From contig JBJXFF010000210.1 of NCBI GenBank assembly GCA_046153945.1, positions 1 to 64,000 on the forward strand: a stretch of 64,000 bases of DNA, given 5' to 3'. The position numbers were made by a program, and so were the translations under genes. Below the pieces are notes generated by a model that ran no database searches, was not told the DNA's origin, and saw only the letters and a program-made list of their open reading frames with translations. How positions within the stretch are numbered: the stretch's first letter is position 1; the number at the start of each line of letters is the position of its first letter. Of the stretch, positions 27,604-35,544 are shown piece by piece. This stretch comes from SXOA01 sp046153945. Lineage in GTDB: Bacteria > Planctomycetota > Planctomycetia > Pirellulales > Pirellulaceae.

Positions 27604-28824
27604 ATGCGCAAGTCGTTGCCTCTCAAGAAGTTGCTGTTTTCCGCTGCCGTCGCTGGCGGCACCCTCGCCGGGCTGTTTGCCTCCCCCGATGCGGCCCTGG
27701 CCCGCGTGAAGCTCATTACCCTTCCCGTCCGGGAGCGGGTGGAAATCCAGCTCGATAACGCTGGGGCAACTCTGGTAGAAGAAGAGCGGGTAGTGCCGCT
27801 GGTTAAGGGGGAAAATCAGGTCGATTTCTCTTGGGCCAATACTCAGATCGACCCGAACACCATCGTTTTCCGCGTCATCGCCCCGGTCGGCGAGAAGATG
27901 ATCGACGTGAAGGTCCTCTCCGTCAGCTATCCCCCCAACGAGGCGGCTCTCATCTGGTCGGTCGGCAGCAGCGATTCCGGCTCCGTCCGGGTACGGGTGA
28001 GCTACCTGCTCGGCAACCTCAGCAAGAGTTTTAATTACCGGGCGGTCGCTTCCAAGGACGAAACGTCGCTCACGCTCTCCCAGTACATGCGGCTGCAAAA
28101 CTTCGCTAACGAGTCCTTCGGCAGCACCGGCGTTTGGGCTGGCTTTGGCAAACGGTTTCTCAAGCCGGTCGGCCTGAACGAGACCAAAGAGATGCTGATG
28201 GAAAAATATGAGAAGGTGCCGATCAAGAAGACCTACACCTGCAACCCCGCCGAATTCGATTACCTCGACCGCGCGCAGAACAAGCTCCGCGTGCCGATGC
28301 ACTACGTGCTGAAGAACGACAAGGCCAACCATCTCGGCCTCGCTCCGCTGCAATACGGCAAAGTCCGCATCTTCATCGACGGCGGGGCCGAGGGCTCGAC
28401 CGCCTTCCTCGGCGAAGACTGGGGCAAATTCACGCCGATGGACGACGAGATGAAGCTCTACCTCGGTGTCGCTCAGGACGTCGTCGTCAAGCGAACCATC
28501 GACAAGAACGAGAATAAGCGGATTGGCGGCAACGTGTTCAACCAGGAAATCGTCCTGAAGTACGAGATTGAAAACTTCAAAGACACCGCCGTCACGCTCG
28601 ACATTGTCGAGAATCTGCGGCATATCCGGAACGAAGTCCGCGGCGACACCGGTCGCGACGTGGAATGGGAGCTCGGCAAACTGACGACTCTGGGCGACCC
28701 CGACAAGGAAAAAAGCACGTTCGACCAGATCGTCTTCCACGTCAAACTCCCGCCCCGCGCCAAAGACGGCAAAGCCGACAAGAAGGAACTCAAGCTGAAT
28801 GTGATCCTGAAAAACGAGTGGTAA
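27604..28824 (+). CDS. Secreted DUF4139-like protein, divergent first member of a tandem family
   Basis: A 406-residue protein with a Sec signal peptide (KKLLFSAAVAGGTLAGLFA, cleaved near AALA). It shares with the four downstream genes the N-terminal pattern of charged residues leading to FSWANTQIDPN, and the C-terminal segments VLKNDKANHLGLAPL, MKLYLGVAQDVVVKR and an IENFKDTAVTLDIVENL beta-sandwich close to DUF4139. It is much more diverged than the other four are from each other and lacks their YNSEDITLVRETR block. GGAG lies 7-10 bases before the ATG; longer in-frame starts upstream are rejected because the signal peptide begins here. The role is unknown; an envelope or surface location is inferred. 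Confidence 0.8.
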   Translation: MRKSLPLKKLLFSAAVAGGTLAGLFASPDAALARVKLITLPVRERVEIQLDNAGATLVEEERVVPLVKGENQVDFSWANTQIDPNTIVFRVIAPVGEKMIDVKVLSVSYPPNEAALIWSVGSSDSGSVRVRVSYLLGNLSKSFNYRAVASKDETSLTLSQYMRLQNFANESFGSTGVWAGFGKRFLKPVGLNETKEMLMEKYEKVPIKKTYTCNPAEFDYLDRAQNKLRVPMHYVLKNDKANHLGLAPLQYGKVRIFIDGGAEGSTAFLGEDWGKFTPMDDEMKLYLGVAQDVVVKRTIDKNENKRIGGNVFNQEIVLKYEIENFKDTAVTLDIVENLRHIRNEVRGDTGRDVEWELGKLTTLGDPDKEKSTFDQIVFHVKLPPRAKDGKADKKELKLNVILKNEW

Positions 28825-28863
28825 TCGCGATTTATTCACCACTCAACCAAGGAGACCCCATTC

Positions 28864-30339
28864 ATGCTTCCAAACTCGATACCCTCGTTCCCAGGCTCCG
28901 CCTGGGAACGCACCACCGCGAGGCTCTGCCTCGCCGCCACTCTGCTCGCGCTCTTGGCCGTCCCAGCCCGAGCCGAAAACGTGGACCTTTCCACCGTTCC
29001 GTCGCGCAGTTCCGTCCAGCTCACGATCTACAACAGCGAGGACATCACGCTCGTCCGCGAAACTCGCGCGGTCACGTTCAAGAAGGGTGTCAACCCGCTA
29101 CAGTTCTCCTGGGCGAACACGCTGATTGATCCTACCAGCGTCGAACTCAAATTCCTGACCAATGCCGACAAGCTGGACGTGCTCGACACCACGTTCCCGC
29201 ACGCCAAGCCGCAAATGCTGTACTGGAATGTCCAGAGCGAATTCGACGGCGAAGCCAAGATTCAAATCTCTTACTTCACGAGCGGAATTACCTGGTCGGC
29301 TGATTACCTGTGCATCGCCGACAAGGATGAAAAGGAGATGTCGTTCGAAGGCTTTGTCCGGGTATTCAACAACAGCGGCGAGGAATATGAGGACGCTCAG
29401 GTCCGTCTGGTTGTGGGGACGATCAACCTTGTTGAGAAAATCGCCCAACTGGCGAACATCCCCGTCCCGCAAGTCGCCACCATGGAAGCGGACAAGCTCA
29501 ACGACCTGAAGCAGACAGTCCTTAGTGCCGCTATGGCACCTCCTGCTCCAGCTGCCGCCGGCTTTGGCGGCGGTGGCCTAGGAGTGGCTGAGAAACCCAA
29601 AGAGATTATTAAGGAAGGGCTCAGCGAGTACTTCATTTACACCATCGAGGGGACCGAGACCATCAAGAACGGCTGGAGCAAGCGGATGCGGTCGTTGGAA
29701 GGGGAGAAAATCTCCTTCAAGATTGAGTACCGCTACCGGCCCCAGGAATATGGAGACCAGCTTGTTCGTCTCTACCTGCTCAAGAATGACAAAGAGTCCA
29801 AGCTGGGAACCTCGCCCCTCCCCGACGGCATGGTCCGAGTCTTCCGCGACAACGGGCGCGATGGCCTTTCGTATCTGACTCAGCAAGCCGTCAAATACGT
29901 TCCCATCGGTGACAAAATCGAACTCAACTTGGGGCGCGATCCGGAAGTGATCCACGAACTGGTTAGGTGGCGGGCCTTCCGCACCGACCTGATCCTGCAG
30001 ATTAACGGCACGAGCGAATTCCGCAAAATCGGCGGCGACGGGGCCTTCAAGGAAGAGAACGCCACGCTCGTCGGCTGGGACGACCACGACACCTTCTCAG
30101 AGCGAATCCGCAACTACAGCGGCAAGGAGATCAAAGTCGAAATCCGCCGCCCGTTTCCGGGGCACGTCCTCTACAAAAGCTCGCTGGAGCCCAAGCTCCA
30201 CGACTATCAGACCGTGGAATTGCATGCAACCGTGGCAGCGGGCAAAAAGACAGACTTGTTCTTCGAACTCGTCCGCAAGCAGGGAACCAGCGCTAAGCAG
30301 AACAACATCACGCTGGAAAAATCCGAGGTGAAGCCGTGA
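28864..30339 (+). CDS. Secreted DUF4139-like protein, tandem copy 1
   Basis: A 491-residue exported protein. The start is secured by AAGGAGA 7 bases upstream, so the palindromic repeat at 28885-28934 is translated as part of the signal peptide (SFPGSAWERTTARLCLA), which then continues with a hydrophobic core cleaved near ARA-ENVDLS. The mature N-terminus has QLTIYNSEDITLVRETRAV and LQFSWANTLIDPTS, and ITWSADYLCIADKD with FNNSGEEYEDAQVRLVVGTI matches the DUF4139 core. A variable Ala/Gly/Pro-rich linker follows, then IIKEGLSEYFIYTIEGTET and a conserved C-terminal half. Between copies 1 and 2, I count five differences in about 160 residues of the mature N-terminal part. Function is unknown. Confidence 0.85.
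   Translation: MLPNSIPSFPGSAWERTTARLCLAATLLALLAVPARAENVDLSTVPSRSSVQLTIYNSEDITLVRETRAVTFKKGVNPLQFSWANTLIDPTSVELKFLTNADKLDVLDTTFPHAKPQMLYWNVQSEFDGEAKIQISYFTSGITWSADYLCIADKDEKEMSFEGFVRVFNNSGEEYEDAQVRLVVGTINLVEKIAQLANIPVPQVATMEADKLNDLKQTVLSAAMAPPAPAAAGFGGGGLGVAEKPKEIIKEGLSEYFIYTIEGTETIKNGWSKRMRSLEGEKISFKIEYRYRPQEYGDQLVRLYLLKNDKESKLGTSPLPDGMVRVFRDNGRDGLSYLTQQAVKYVPIGDKIELNLGRDPEVIHELVRWRAFRTDLILQINGTSEFRKIGGDGAFKEENATLVGWDDHDTFSERIRNYSGKEIKVEIRRPFPGHVLYKSSLEPKLHDYQTVELHATVAAGKKTDLFFELVRKQGTSAKQNNITLEKSEVKP
28885..28934. repeat. Palindromic repeat inside the signal peptide of copy 1
   Basis: Two back-to-back palindromes: CGTTCCCAGG...CCTGGGAACG, then GCGAGGCTCTGCCTCGC. The same unit recurs at 30351-30400 and 31805-31854. 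It resembles a repeat that I recall from intergenic DNA of many bacteria; here it is coding. Confidence 0.9.
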
Positions 30340-31790
30340 TTAAAACTTCCTCGTTCCCAGGCTCCGCCTGGGAACGCACGATCGCGAGGCTCTGCCTCGC
30401 CGCGACTGCATTCGCGCTCTTGACCGCGCCAGCCCGCGCCGAAAACGTGGACCTCTCCACCGTCCCCGCGCGCAGCACCGTCCAGCTCACGATCTACAAC
30501 AGCGAAGACATCACCCTCGTTCGCGAAACCCGCGCGGTGACGTTCAAAAAGGGAGTCAACCCGCTCCAGTTCTCTTGGGCGAATACGCTGATTGATCCGT
30601 CCAGCGTCGAACTCAAGTTCCTGACCAATGCCGACAAGCTGGACGTGCTGGATACCACATTCCCGCACGCCAAGCCGCAAATGCTTTACTGGAATGTCCA
30701 GAGCGAATTCGACGGCGAAGCCAAGATTCAAATCACCTATTTCACCAGCGGCATTACCTGGTCGGCGGATTATCTCTGCATCGCCGACAAGGACGAACAG
30801 GAGATGTCGTTCGAAGGCTTTGTCCGGGTTTTCAACAACAGTGGCGAAGAATACGAAGACGCCCAGGTCCGCCTGGTGGTTGGCACGATTAACCTCGTGG
30901 AAAAAATCGCTCAGCTCGCCAATATCCCGGTTCCTGAAGTCAAGAAGATGGAAACGGCTAAATACGACAACGGGAAGCGTCAAGTGCTCAGCGAAAGTTT
31001 GTCTCGTAGCGGCGGGGCCCGCGGCGGCAAAGGGATGCCGCAGGATGAGAAGGAAATTATCAAGGAAGGGCTGAGCGAATACTTCATCTACACCATCGAA
31101 GGGACCGAGACCATCAAGAACGGCTGGAGCAAGCGGATGCGGTCCCTGCAGGGACAGAAATCCCCTTTCAAGATTGAATACCGCTATCGGCCGCGGGAAT
31201 ATGGCGAACAGCTCGTTCGGCTGTACCTGCTGAAGAACGACAAGGATTCCAAATTGGGCACGTCCCCTCTTCCCGATGGCACGGTCCGCGTCTTTCGGGA
31301 CAACGGTCGCGATGGCCTCTCCTACCTCACGCAGCAAGCGATTAAATACGTTCCCATCGGGGACAAAATCGAACTCAACTTGGGGAAAGACCCCGAAGTC
31401 ATCCACGAGCTGATCAAGCTCCGCACCTTCCGCACCGATTTGATTTTGCAAATCAACGGCACCAACGAGTTTCGCAAAATCGGCGGCGACGGCGTTTTCA
31501 AGGAAGAGAATGCGACCCTCGTCGGCTGGAATGACCACGAGATTCTGACCGAGCGGATTCGCAACTACTCCGCTAAGCCGATCAATGTGGAAATCCGCCG
31601 CACCATTCCCGGGCACATCATTTACAAGAGCCTGCTCGAGTCGAAACTGCACGACTTTCAAACGGTCGAGTTTCATTCCACCATTCCCGCGGGGAAAAAA
31701 GCCGATCACCTCTTCGAACTCGTTCGCAAGCAAGGAACCAGCGCCAAGCAAAACAATATCACGCTGGAAAAGGGCGAGGTGAAGCCGTGA
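30336..31790 (+). CDS. Secreted DUF4139-like protein, tandem copy 2
   Basis: A 484-residue paralog of copy 1 with GTG start overlapping the previous stop (GTGA). GAGGTGAAG just upstream, inside the end of copy 1, is a strong ribosome binding site, so translation is probably coupled. The signal peptide again contains the repeat-encoded SFPGSAWERTIARLCLA. Mature sequence is nearly identical to copy 1 up to LANIPVP, then a different linker (about 60 residues rich in Lys, Ser, Gly and Arg) leads back to the conserved IIKEGLSEYF block. The C-terminal half ends QGTSAKQNNITLEKGEVKP, the same tail as copy 1 except one residue. The nucleotide similarity between copies points to recent duplication or gene conversion. 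Confidence 0.85.
   Translation: MIKTSSFPGSAWERTIARLCLAATAFALLTAPARAENVDLSTVPARSTVQLTIYNSEDITLVRETRAVTFKKGVNPLQFSWANTLIDPSSVELKFLTNADKLDVLDTTFPHAKPQMLYWNVQSEFDGEAKIQITYFTSGITWSADYLCIADKDEQEMSFEGFVRVFNNSGEEYEDAQVRLVVGTINLVEKIAQLANIPVPEVKKMETAKYDNGKRQVLSESLSRSGGARGGKGMPQDEKEIIKEGLSEYFIYTIEGTETIKNGWSKRMRSLQGQKSPFKIEYRYRPREYGEQLVRLYLLKNDKDSKLGTSPLPDGTVRVFRDNGRDGLSYLTQQAIKYVPIGDKIELNLGKDPEVIHELIKLRTFRTDLILQINGTNEFRKIGGDGVFKEENATLVGWNDHEILTERIRNYSAKPINVEIRRTIPGHIIYKSLLESKLHDFQTVEFHSTIPAGKKADHLFELVRKQGTSAKQNNITLEKGEVKP
30351..30400. repeat. Palindromic repeat inside the signal peptide of copy 2
   Basis: Second instance of the CGTTCCCAGG...CCTGGGAACG plus GCGAGGCTCTGCCTCGC unit, in the same reading phase relative to the gene as in copy 1. 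Confidence 0.9.
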
Positions 31791-33256
31791 GTTGTGTAGC
31801 GCTCTCGTTCCCAGGCTCCCCCTGGGAACGCATCACCGCGAGGCTCTGCCTCGCCGCGACTTTATTAACGCTCTTGACCGCAACAGCCCGCGCCGAGAAC
31901 GTCGATCTTTCCACGGTCCCCTCGCGCAGTTCCGTCCAGCTCACCATCTATAACAGCGAAGACATCACCCTCGTGCGCGAAACCCGCGCGGTGACCTTTA
32001 AGAAGGGGCTCAACCCGCTCCAGTTTTCCTGGGCCAATACGCTCATTGATCCGTCCAGCGTGGAGTTGAAATTCCTGACGAGTGCCGACAAGCTCGAAGT
32101 CGTCGATACCACGTTTCCCCACGCCAAGCCGCAAATGCTGTACTGGAACGTGCAGAGCGAGATCGATGGCGAAGCCAAGGTGCAAATCACCTATTTTACC
32201 AGCGGCATTACCTGGTCGGCGGACTATCTGTGCATCGCGGACAAAGCCGAAAGGCAGATGAGCCTGGACGGGTTCGTGCGGGTCTTCAACAACAGCGGAG
32301 AGGAGTATGAGGACGCCCAGGTCCGTCTCGTCGTTGGCACCATTAATCTGGTCGAGAAGATCGCCCAGCTCGCGCAGATTGGACTGGGGGACGTCAAGGC
32401 ACTTGATGACGGCCGGCTGAACGAGCTTCGCAAAAAGGCGACGCACGAATTCATGGAACGCGGCGAAGCCAAAGAGAAGAAGGATGCCGAGAAAGCGGGG
32501 GAAGATCTGGCGGAAAAGCAAATCGTCAAGGAAGGCCTGAGCGAGTACTTCATCTACACGATTGAAGGGACCGAGACCATCAAAAACGGCTGGAGCAAGC
32601 GGATGCGGTCGTTCGACGGGAAGCAAGTTCCGTTTGAGATTGAATACCGCTACCGCCCGCAAGAATACGGCGACCAACTGGTGCGGATGTATCTGCTAAA
32701 GAACGACGTGGCCAGCAAACTGGGAACCACGCCGCTGCCGGACGGCGTCGTACGCGTCTTTCGCGACAATGGCCGCGAAGGGCTTTCCTACCTGACCCAG
32801 CAATCCGTCAAATACATCCCCATCGGCGACAAGATCGAACTGAATCTCGGTGTCGATCCCGAAGTCCTCTTTGAACTCAAGAAATTAAAGATCAGCCGCG
32901 ATAATTTGTGGCTGCAAATCAACGGCAAGAGCGAATTTCGCAAAATCGGCGGCGATGGCGTAAAAGTGGAAGAAAACTCCACGCTCGTCGGCTGGGACGA
33001 ACATGAAATCTACTCCCAGCGGATTCGCAATTACAGCGGCAAGGATATCAACGTCGAAGTCCGCCGCACCTGGCCCGGCCACATCGTCTTCCGCAGCCTG
33101 CTGGAGCCGAAATTGCACGACTATCAAACGGCGGAGTTCAAAGCGAAGGTCCCTGCCGGCAAGACGGCGAACCTCCTATTTGAAATCGTCCGCCGCCAGG
33201 GGCGCAACGCCAAGCAAAACAACATCACGCTGGAAAACGCGGAGATCAAACCGTGA
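31787..33256 (+). CDS. Secreted DUF4139-like protein, tandem copy 3
   Basis: A 489-residue paralog starting with GTG overlapping the copy 2 stop by four bases, with GAGGTGAAG upstream. The signal peptide carries the third repeat-encoded block (SFPGSPWERITARLCLA). The conserved N-terminal half diverges slightly more than between copies 1 and 2 (for example IDGEAKVQITYF and AERQMSLDGF). The linker is different in character: strongly charged and probably helical (about 50 residues with many Lys, Glu, Asp and Ala), ending in IVKEGLSEYF. The C-terminal half contains a changed segment (LKKLKISRDNLWLQINGKSE) and the tail RQGRNAKQNNITLENAEIKP. It is predicted to be secreted, with unknown function. 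Confidence 0.85.
   Translation: MSCVALSFPGSPWERITARLCLAATLLTLLTATARAENVDLSTVPSRSSVQLTIYNSEDITLVRETRAVTFKKGLNPLQFSWANTLIDPSSVELKFLTSADKLEVVDTTFPHAKPQMLYWNVQSEIDGEAKVQITYFTSGITWSADYLCIADKAERQMSLDGFVRVFNNSGEEYEDAQVRLVVGTINLVEKIAQLAQIGLGDVKALDDGRLNELRKKATHEFMERGEAKEKKDAEKAGEDLAEKQIVKEGLSEYFIYTIEGTETIKNGWSKRMRSFDGKQVPFEIEYRYRPQEYGDQLVRMYLLKNDVASKLGTTPLPDGVVRVFRDNGREGLSYLTQQSVKYIPIGDKIELNLGVDPEVLFELKKLKISRDNLWLQINGKSEFRKIGGDGVKVEENSTLVGWDEHEIYSQRIRNYSGKDINVEVRRTWPGHIVFRSLLEPKLHDYQTAEFKAKVPAGKTANLLFEIVRRQGRNAKQNNITLENAEIKP
31805..31854. repeat. Palindromic repeat inside the signal peptide of copy 3
   Basis: Third instance of the unit, with one changed base in the first loop (Pro codon instead of Ala). 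It is again placed between the start codon and the hydrophobic core of the signal peptide. Confidence 0.9.
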
Positions 33257-34728
33257 TTGCGATATTCCTTTCTCGCTCGCAGACCACGAGCGCGATTCTC
33301 GTTCTCTCGGTTCTCGCTTGCACTTCCGCGTCCCTTCGCGCCGAAAACGTGGACCTCTCCACCGCTCCCGCGCGAAACACAGTGCAACTCACCATTTACA
33401 ACAGCGAGGACATAACCCTCGTCCGCGAAACCCGCACGGTGACGTTCAAGAGAGGTGTCAACCCGCTGCAGTTTTCCTGGGCCAACACCTTGATTGATCC
33501 CTCCAGCGTGGAACTCCAGTTCCTCACGCAGGCCGATAAGCTGGAAGTGGTCGACACGACCTTCCCCCATGCCAAGCCGCAGATGTTGTACTGGAACGTC
33601 CAGAGTGAAGTCGACGGCGAAGCAAAAATTCAGATCACTTATTTCACCAGCGGGATCACCTGGTCGGCGGACTATCTCTGCATCGCCGACACGGACGAGA
33701 AGCAGATGAGCCTCGATGGCTTTGTGCGGGTGCACAACAACAGTGGCGAAGAGTATGAGAAGGCCCAGGTTCGCCTGGTCGTCGGCACGATCAACCTGGT
33801 CGAGAAAATCGCGCAACTTGCCCAGATCCCGATTGCCGCTGTCGCCAACATGGATCGCGACCAGCGGGAAACATGGCGTTTTAAGGCGGCAAAGGACGCC
33901 TTGATGGTCCCGGCTAACGGCCCGGCGGGGAACGCGGCCCCTGCCCCGGATGCTGCTGCTCCGAAGGAGATCATCAAGGAGGGGCTGAGCGAGTACTTCA
34001 TCTACACGATTGAAGGGACTGAAACGGTCAACAACGGCTGGAGCAAACGGATGCGGTCCTTCGAGGGTCAGACCGTCCCGTTCAAGATCGAATACCGTTA
34101 TCGTCCGCAGGAGTACGGCGAGCAACTCGTGCGGATGTACCTGCTCAAGAACGACAAAGAATCCAAGCTCGGCACGACGCCTCTCCCCGACGGCATCGTC
34201 CGCGTCTTTCGCGACAACGGCCGCGACGGCCTTTCTTACCTGACGAGGCAAGCGGTTAAGTACATACCCATCGGCGATAAGATTGAACTCAATCTCGGCG
34301 TCGATCCGGAAGTCATCTTTGAACTGATTAAGCTTCGCGTCTTCCGCAGCGACCTGACGCTGCAGATCAACGGCACCAATGAGTTCCGCAAGATAGGCGG
34401 CGATGGAGCCTTCAAGGAGGAGAACGCTTCGCTCGTTGGTTGGACCGAACATGAGATCTTCAGCCAGCGGATTCGTAACTACACCAGCAAGAGCATCAAT
34501 GTGGAAATCCGCCGCACCCTCCCCGGTCACATCCTCTTCAAAAGCCAACTTGAGCCGAAGCTGCACGACTATCAAACCGTTGAATTCAAATCAACCGTCG
34601 CCGCCGGCAAGAAAGCGGACCTGCTGTTTGAGGTCATCCGCTTGCAAGGAACCAGCGCCAAGCAGAATAACGTGACGCTGCAGGAAGGCAAAGTCGCGCA
34701 GCCCGCTGACAAAAACACAGTGCCGTAG
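33253..34728 (+). CDS. Secreted DUF4139-like protein, tandem copy 4
   Basis: A 491-residue last member of the array, GTG start overlapping the previous stop by four bases. The conserved mature part is as in the other copies (APARNTVQLTIYNSED, FSWANTLIDPSSVELQFL), but the signal peptide is unrelated (SRSQTTSAILVLSVLACTSA) and has no palindromic repeat. The linker is Ala/Pro/Asn-rich. The C-terminus is extended beyond the common tail by about 14 residues (EGKVAQPADKNTVP). The only family genes on the plus strand here are these five, so any shared transcript would begin before 27604 or 28864 and end near 34728. Confidence 0.85.
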   Translation: MIAIFLSRSQTTSAILVLSVLACTSASLRAENVDLSTAPARNTVQLTIYNSEDITLVRETRTVTFKRGVNPLQFSWANTLIDPSSVELQFLTQADKLEVVDTTFPHAKPQMLYWNVQSEVDGEAKIQITYFTSGITWSADYLCIADTDEKQMSLDGFVRVHNNSGEEYEKAQVRLVVGTINLVEKIAQLAQIPIAAVANMDRDQRETWRFKAAKDALMVPANGPAGNAAPAPDAAAPKEIIKEGLSEYFIYTIEGTETVNNGWSKRMRSFEGQTVPFKIEYRYRPQEYGEQLVRMYLLKNDKESKLGTTPLPDGIVRVFRDNGRDGLSYLTRQAVKYIPIGDKIELNLGVDPEVIFELIKLRVFRSDLTLQINGTNEFRKIGGDGAFKEENASLVGWTEHEIFSQRIRNYTSKSINVEIRRTLPGHILFKSQLEPKLHDYQTVEFKSTVAAGKKADLLFEVIRLQGTSAKQNNVTLQEGKVAQPADKNTVP

Positions 34729-34743
34729 GCCGGAAAACTCGTC

Positions 34744-34773
34744 TTGGAGCTTGCCCGCGGGCGGGAATATAAT
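34744..34773 (+). promoter_or_regulatory. Candidate sigma-70-type promoter
   Basis: TTGGAG at 34744-34749 and a perfect TATAAT at 34768-34773 are separated by 18 bases, about 43 bases before the start of the small hypothetical gene at 34817. The -35 match is modest. It would mark a transcription start separating the DUF4139-like array from the following genes. Confidence 0.4.
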
Positions 34774-34816
34774 CCTGCCTTGAACTTTGTTCGAGGCAAC
34801 GCACGGAGGCTGAGCT

Positions 34817-35314
34817 ATGAAGACGGGTCAAATGCTGTTTGTGGCCGTGGGCGGCATGCTCCTCGGCGCGGGGGGGACGCTGGCGATTCAGACCGGCCTG
34901 GTGAATTACGAAGTCTCGCTCGACATTCGCCCTCGCCATTCCATGACTGTCCCCCCGCCGGCCTTGGAGGCTCGGGCCCTGGATCCTTACACCGGTCCTC
35001 ACATCGGGCAAACCTGGGAACCGGAGCCCCCATCGGTGGAAAACCTCCCCCTAACTATGCCCCCACTCGATGATCAGCAAGTCGCCGAAATCGTCTCCTT
35101 GCGCGAGCAAATCGGCTCCTCCGTTTCTCAAAAGTTGACCGATCTCACGGGCAATCAGGAAGCTGGAACTGGCGAAGCCTTCGCGGAACACCTCCGCGCC
35201 GCGGCTGGAACAAGCGACGCCACGGTTTCGAAACCTGAATCTGCAGTCGGCCCGCTTCTTCCCGCGGCGGAAAGCTCGCTGGCCCGCGGCCTGCGCGAAT
35301 CCTATCTTCGATAG
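34817..35314 (+). CDS. Hypothetical membrane-anchored or exported protein
   Basis: A 165-residue protein with an N-terminal hydrophobic segment (MLFVAVGGMLLGAGGTLAI) that could be a signal anchor. The rest is polar and proline-rich in the first half (SMTVPPPALEARALDPYTGP), then helical (QVAEIVSLREQIGSSVSQKL). I do not recognise a family. GGAGGCTGAGCT precedes the ATG. It lies between the DUF4139-like array and the pilus ATPase gene, on the same strand, with about 230 bases to the latter, so a role in the pilus system is possible but unsupported by homology. Confidence 0.6.
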   Translation: MKTGQMLFVAVGGMLLGAGGTLAIQTGLVNYEVSLDIRPRHSMTVPPPALEARALDPYTGPHIGQTWEPEPPSVENLPLTMPPLDDQQVAEIVSLREQIGSSVSQKLTDLTGNQEAGTGEAFAEHLRAAAGTSDATVSKPESAVGPLLPAAESSLARGLRESYLR

Positions 35315-35544
35315 TCGTCCACGCGGCATTTCCAAATCGCCCCCTATCGCGGCCATTTCCCGCCAAATTAGAATGATTGGTGGGATAATCTATCCCAGCC
35401 GCGTTCCGCGGCGCCGCTGGTTGGCAGAAGAGAATGAGGCAACAGAGTCTCTGCTTACCGCCAATTCCAGCGCGCTGGCTTGGCGCAGCACCTGTTTTTC
35501 GGCTGAAAATGGGGCGTTTTGCCTTTCGCCTCCAGGAGTATGAC

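Noticed and set aside
30207..31751. Long antisense frames opposite the DUF4139-like genes (also at 27589-28842 and 33124-34575)
   Set aside because: They recur in each copy only because the sense genes are paralogous. Their sequences are shadow translations without signal peptides or ribosome binding sites.
28885..31854. CRISPR array from three regularly recurring palindromes about 1.45 kb apart
   Set aside because: The spacing equals the gene length of the tandem paralogs, and the intervening sequence is coding.
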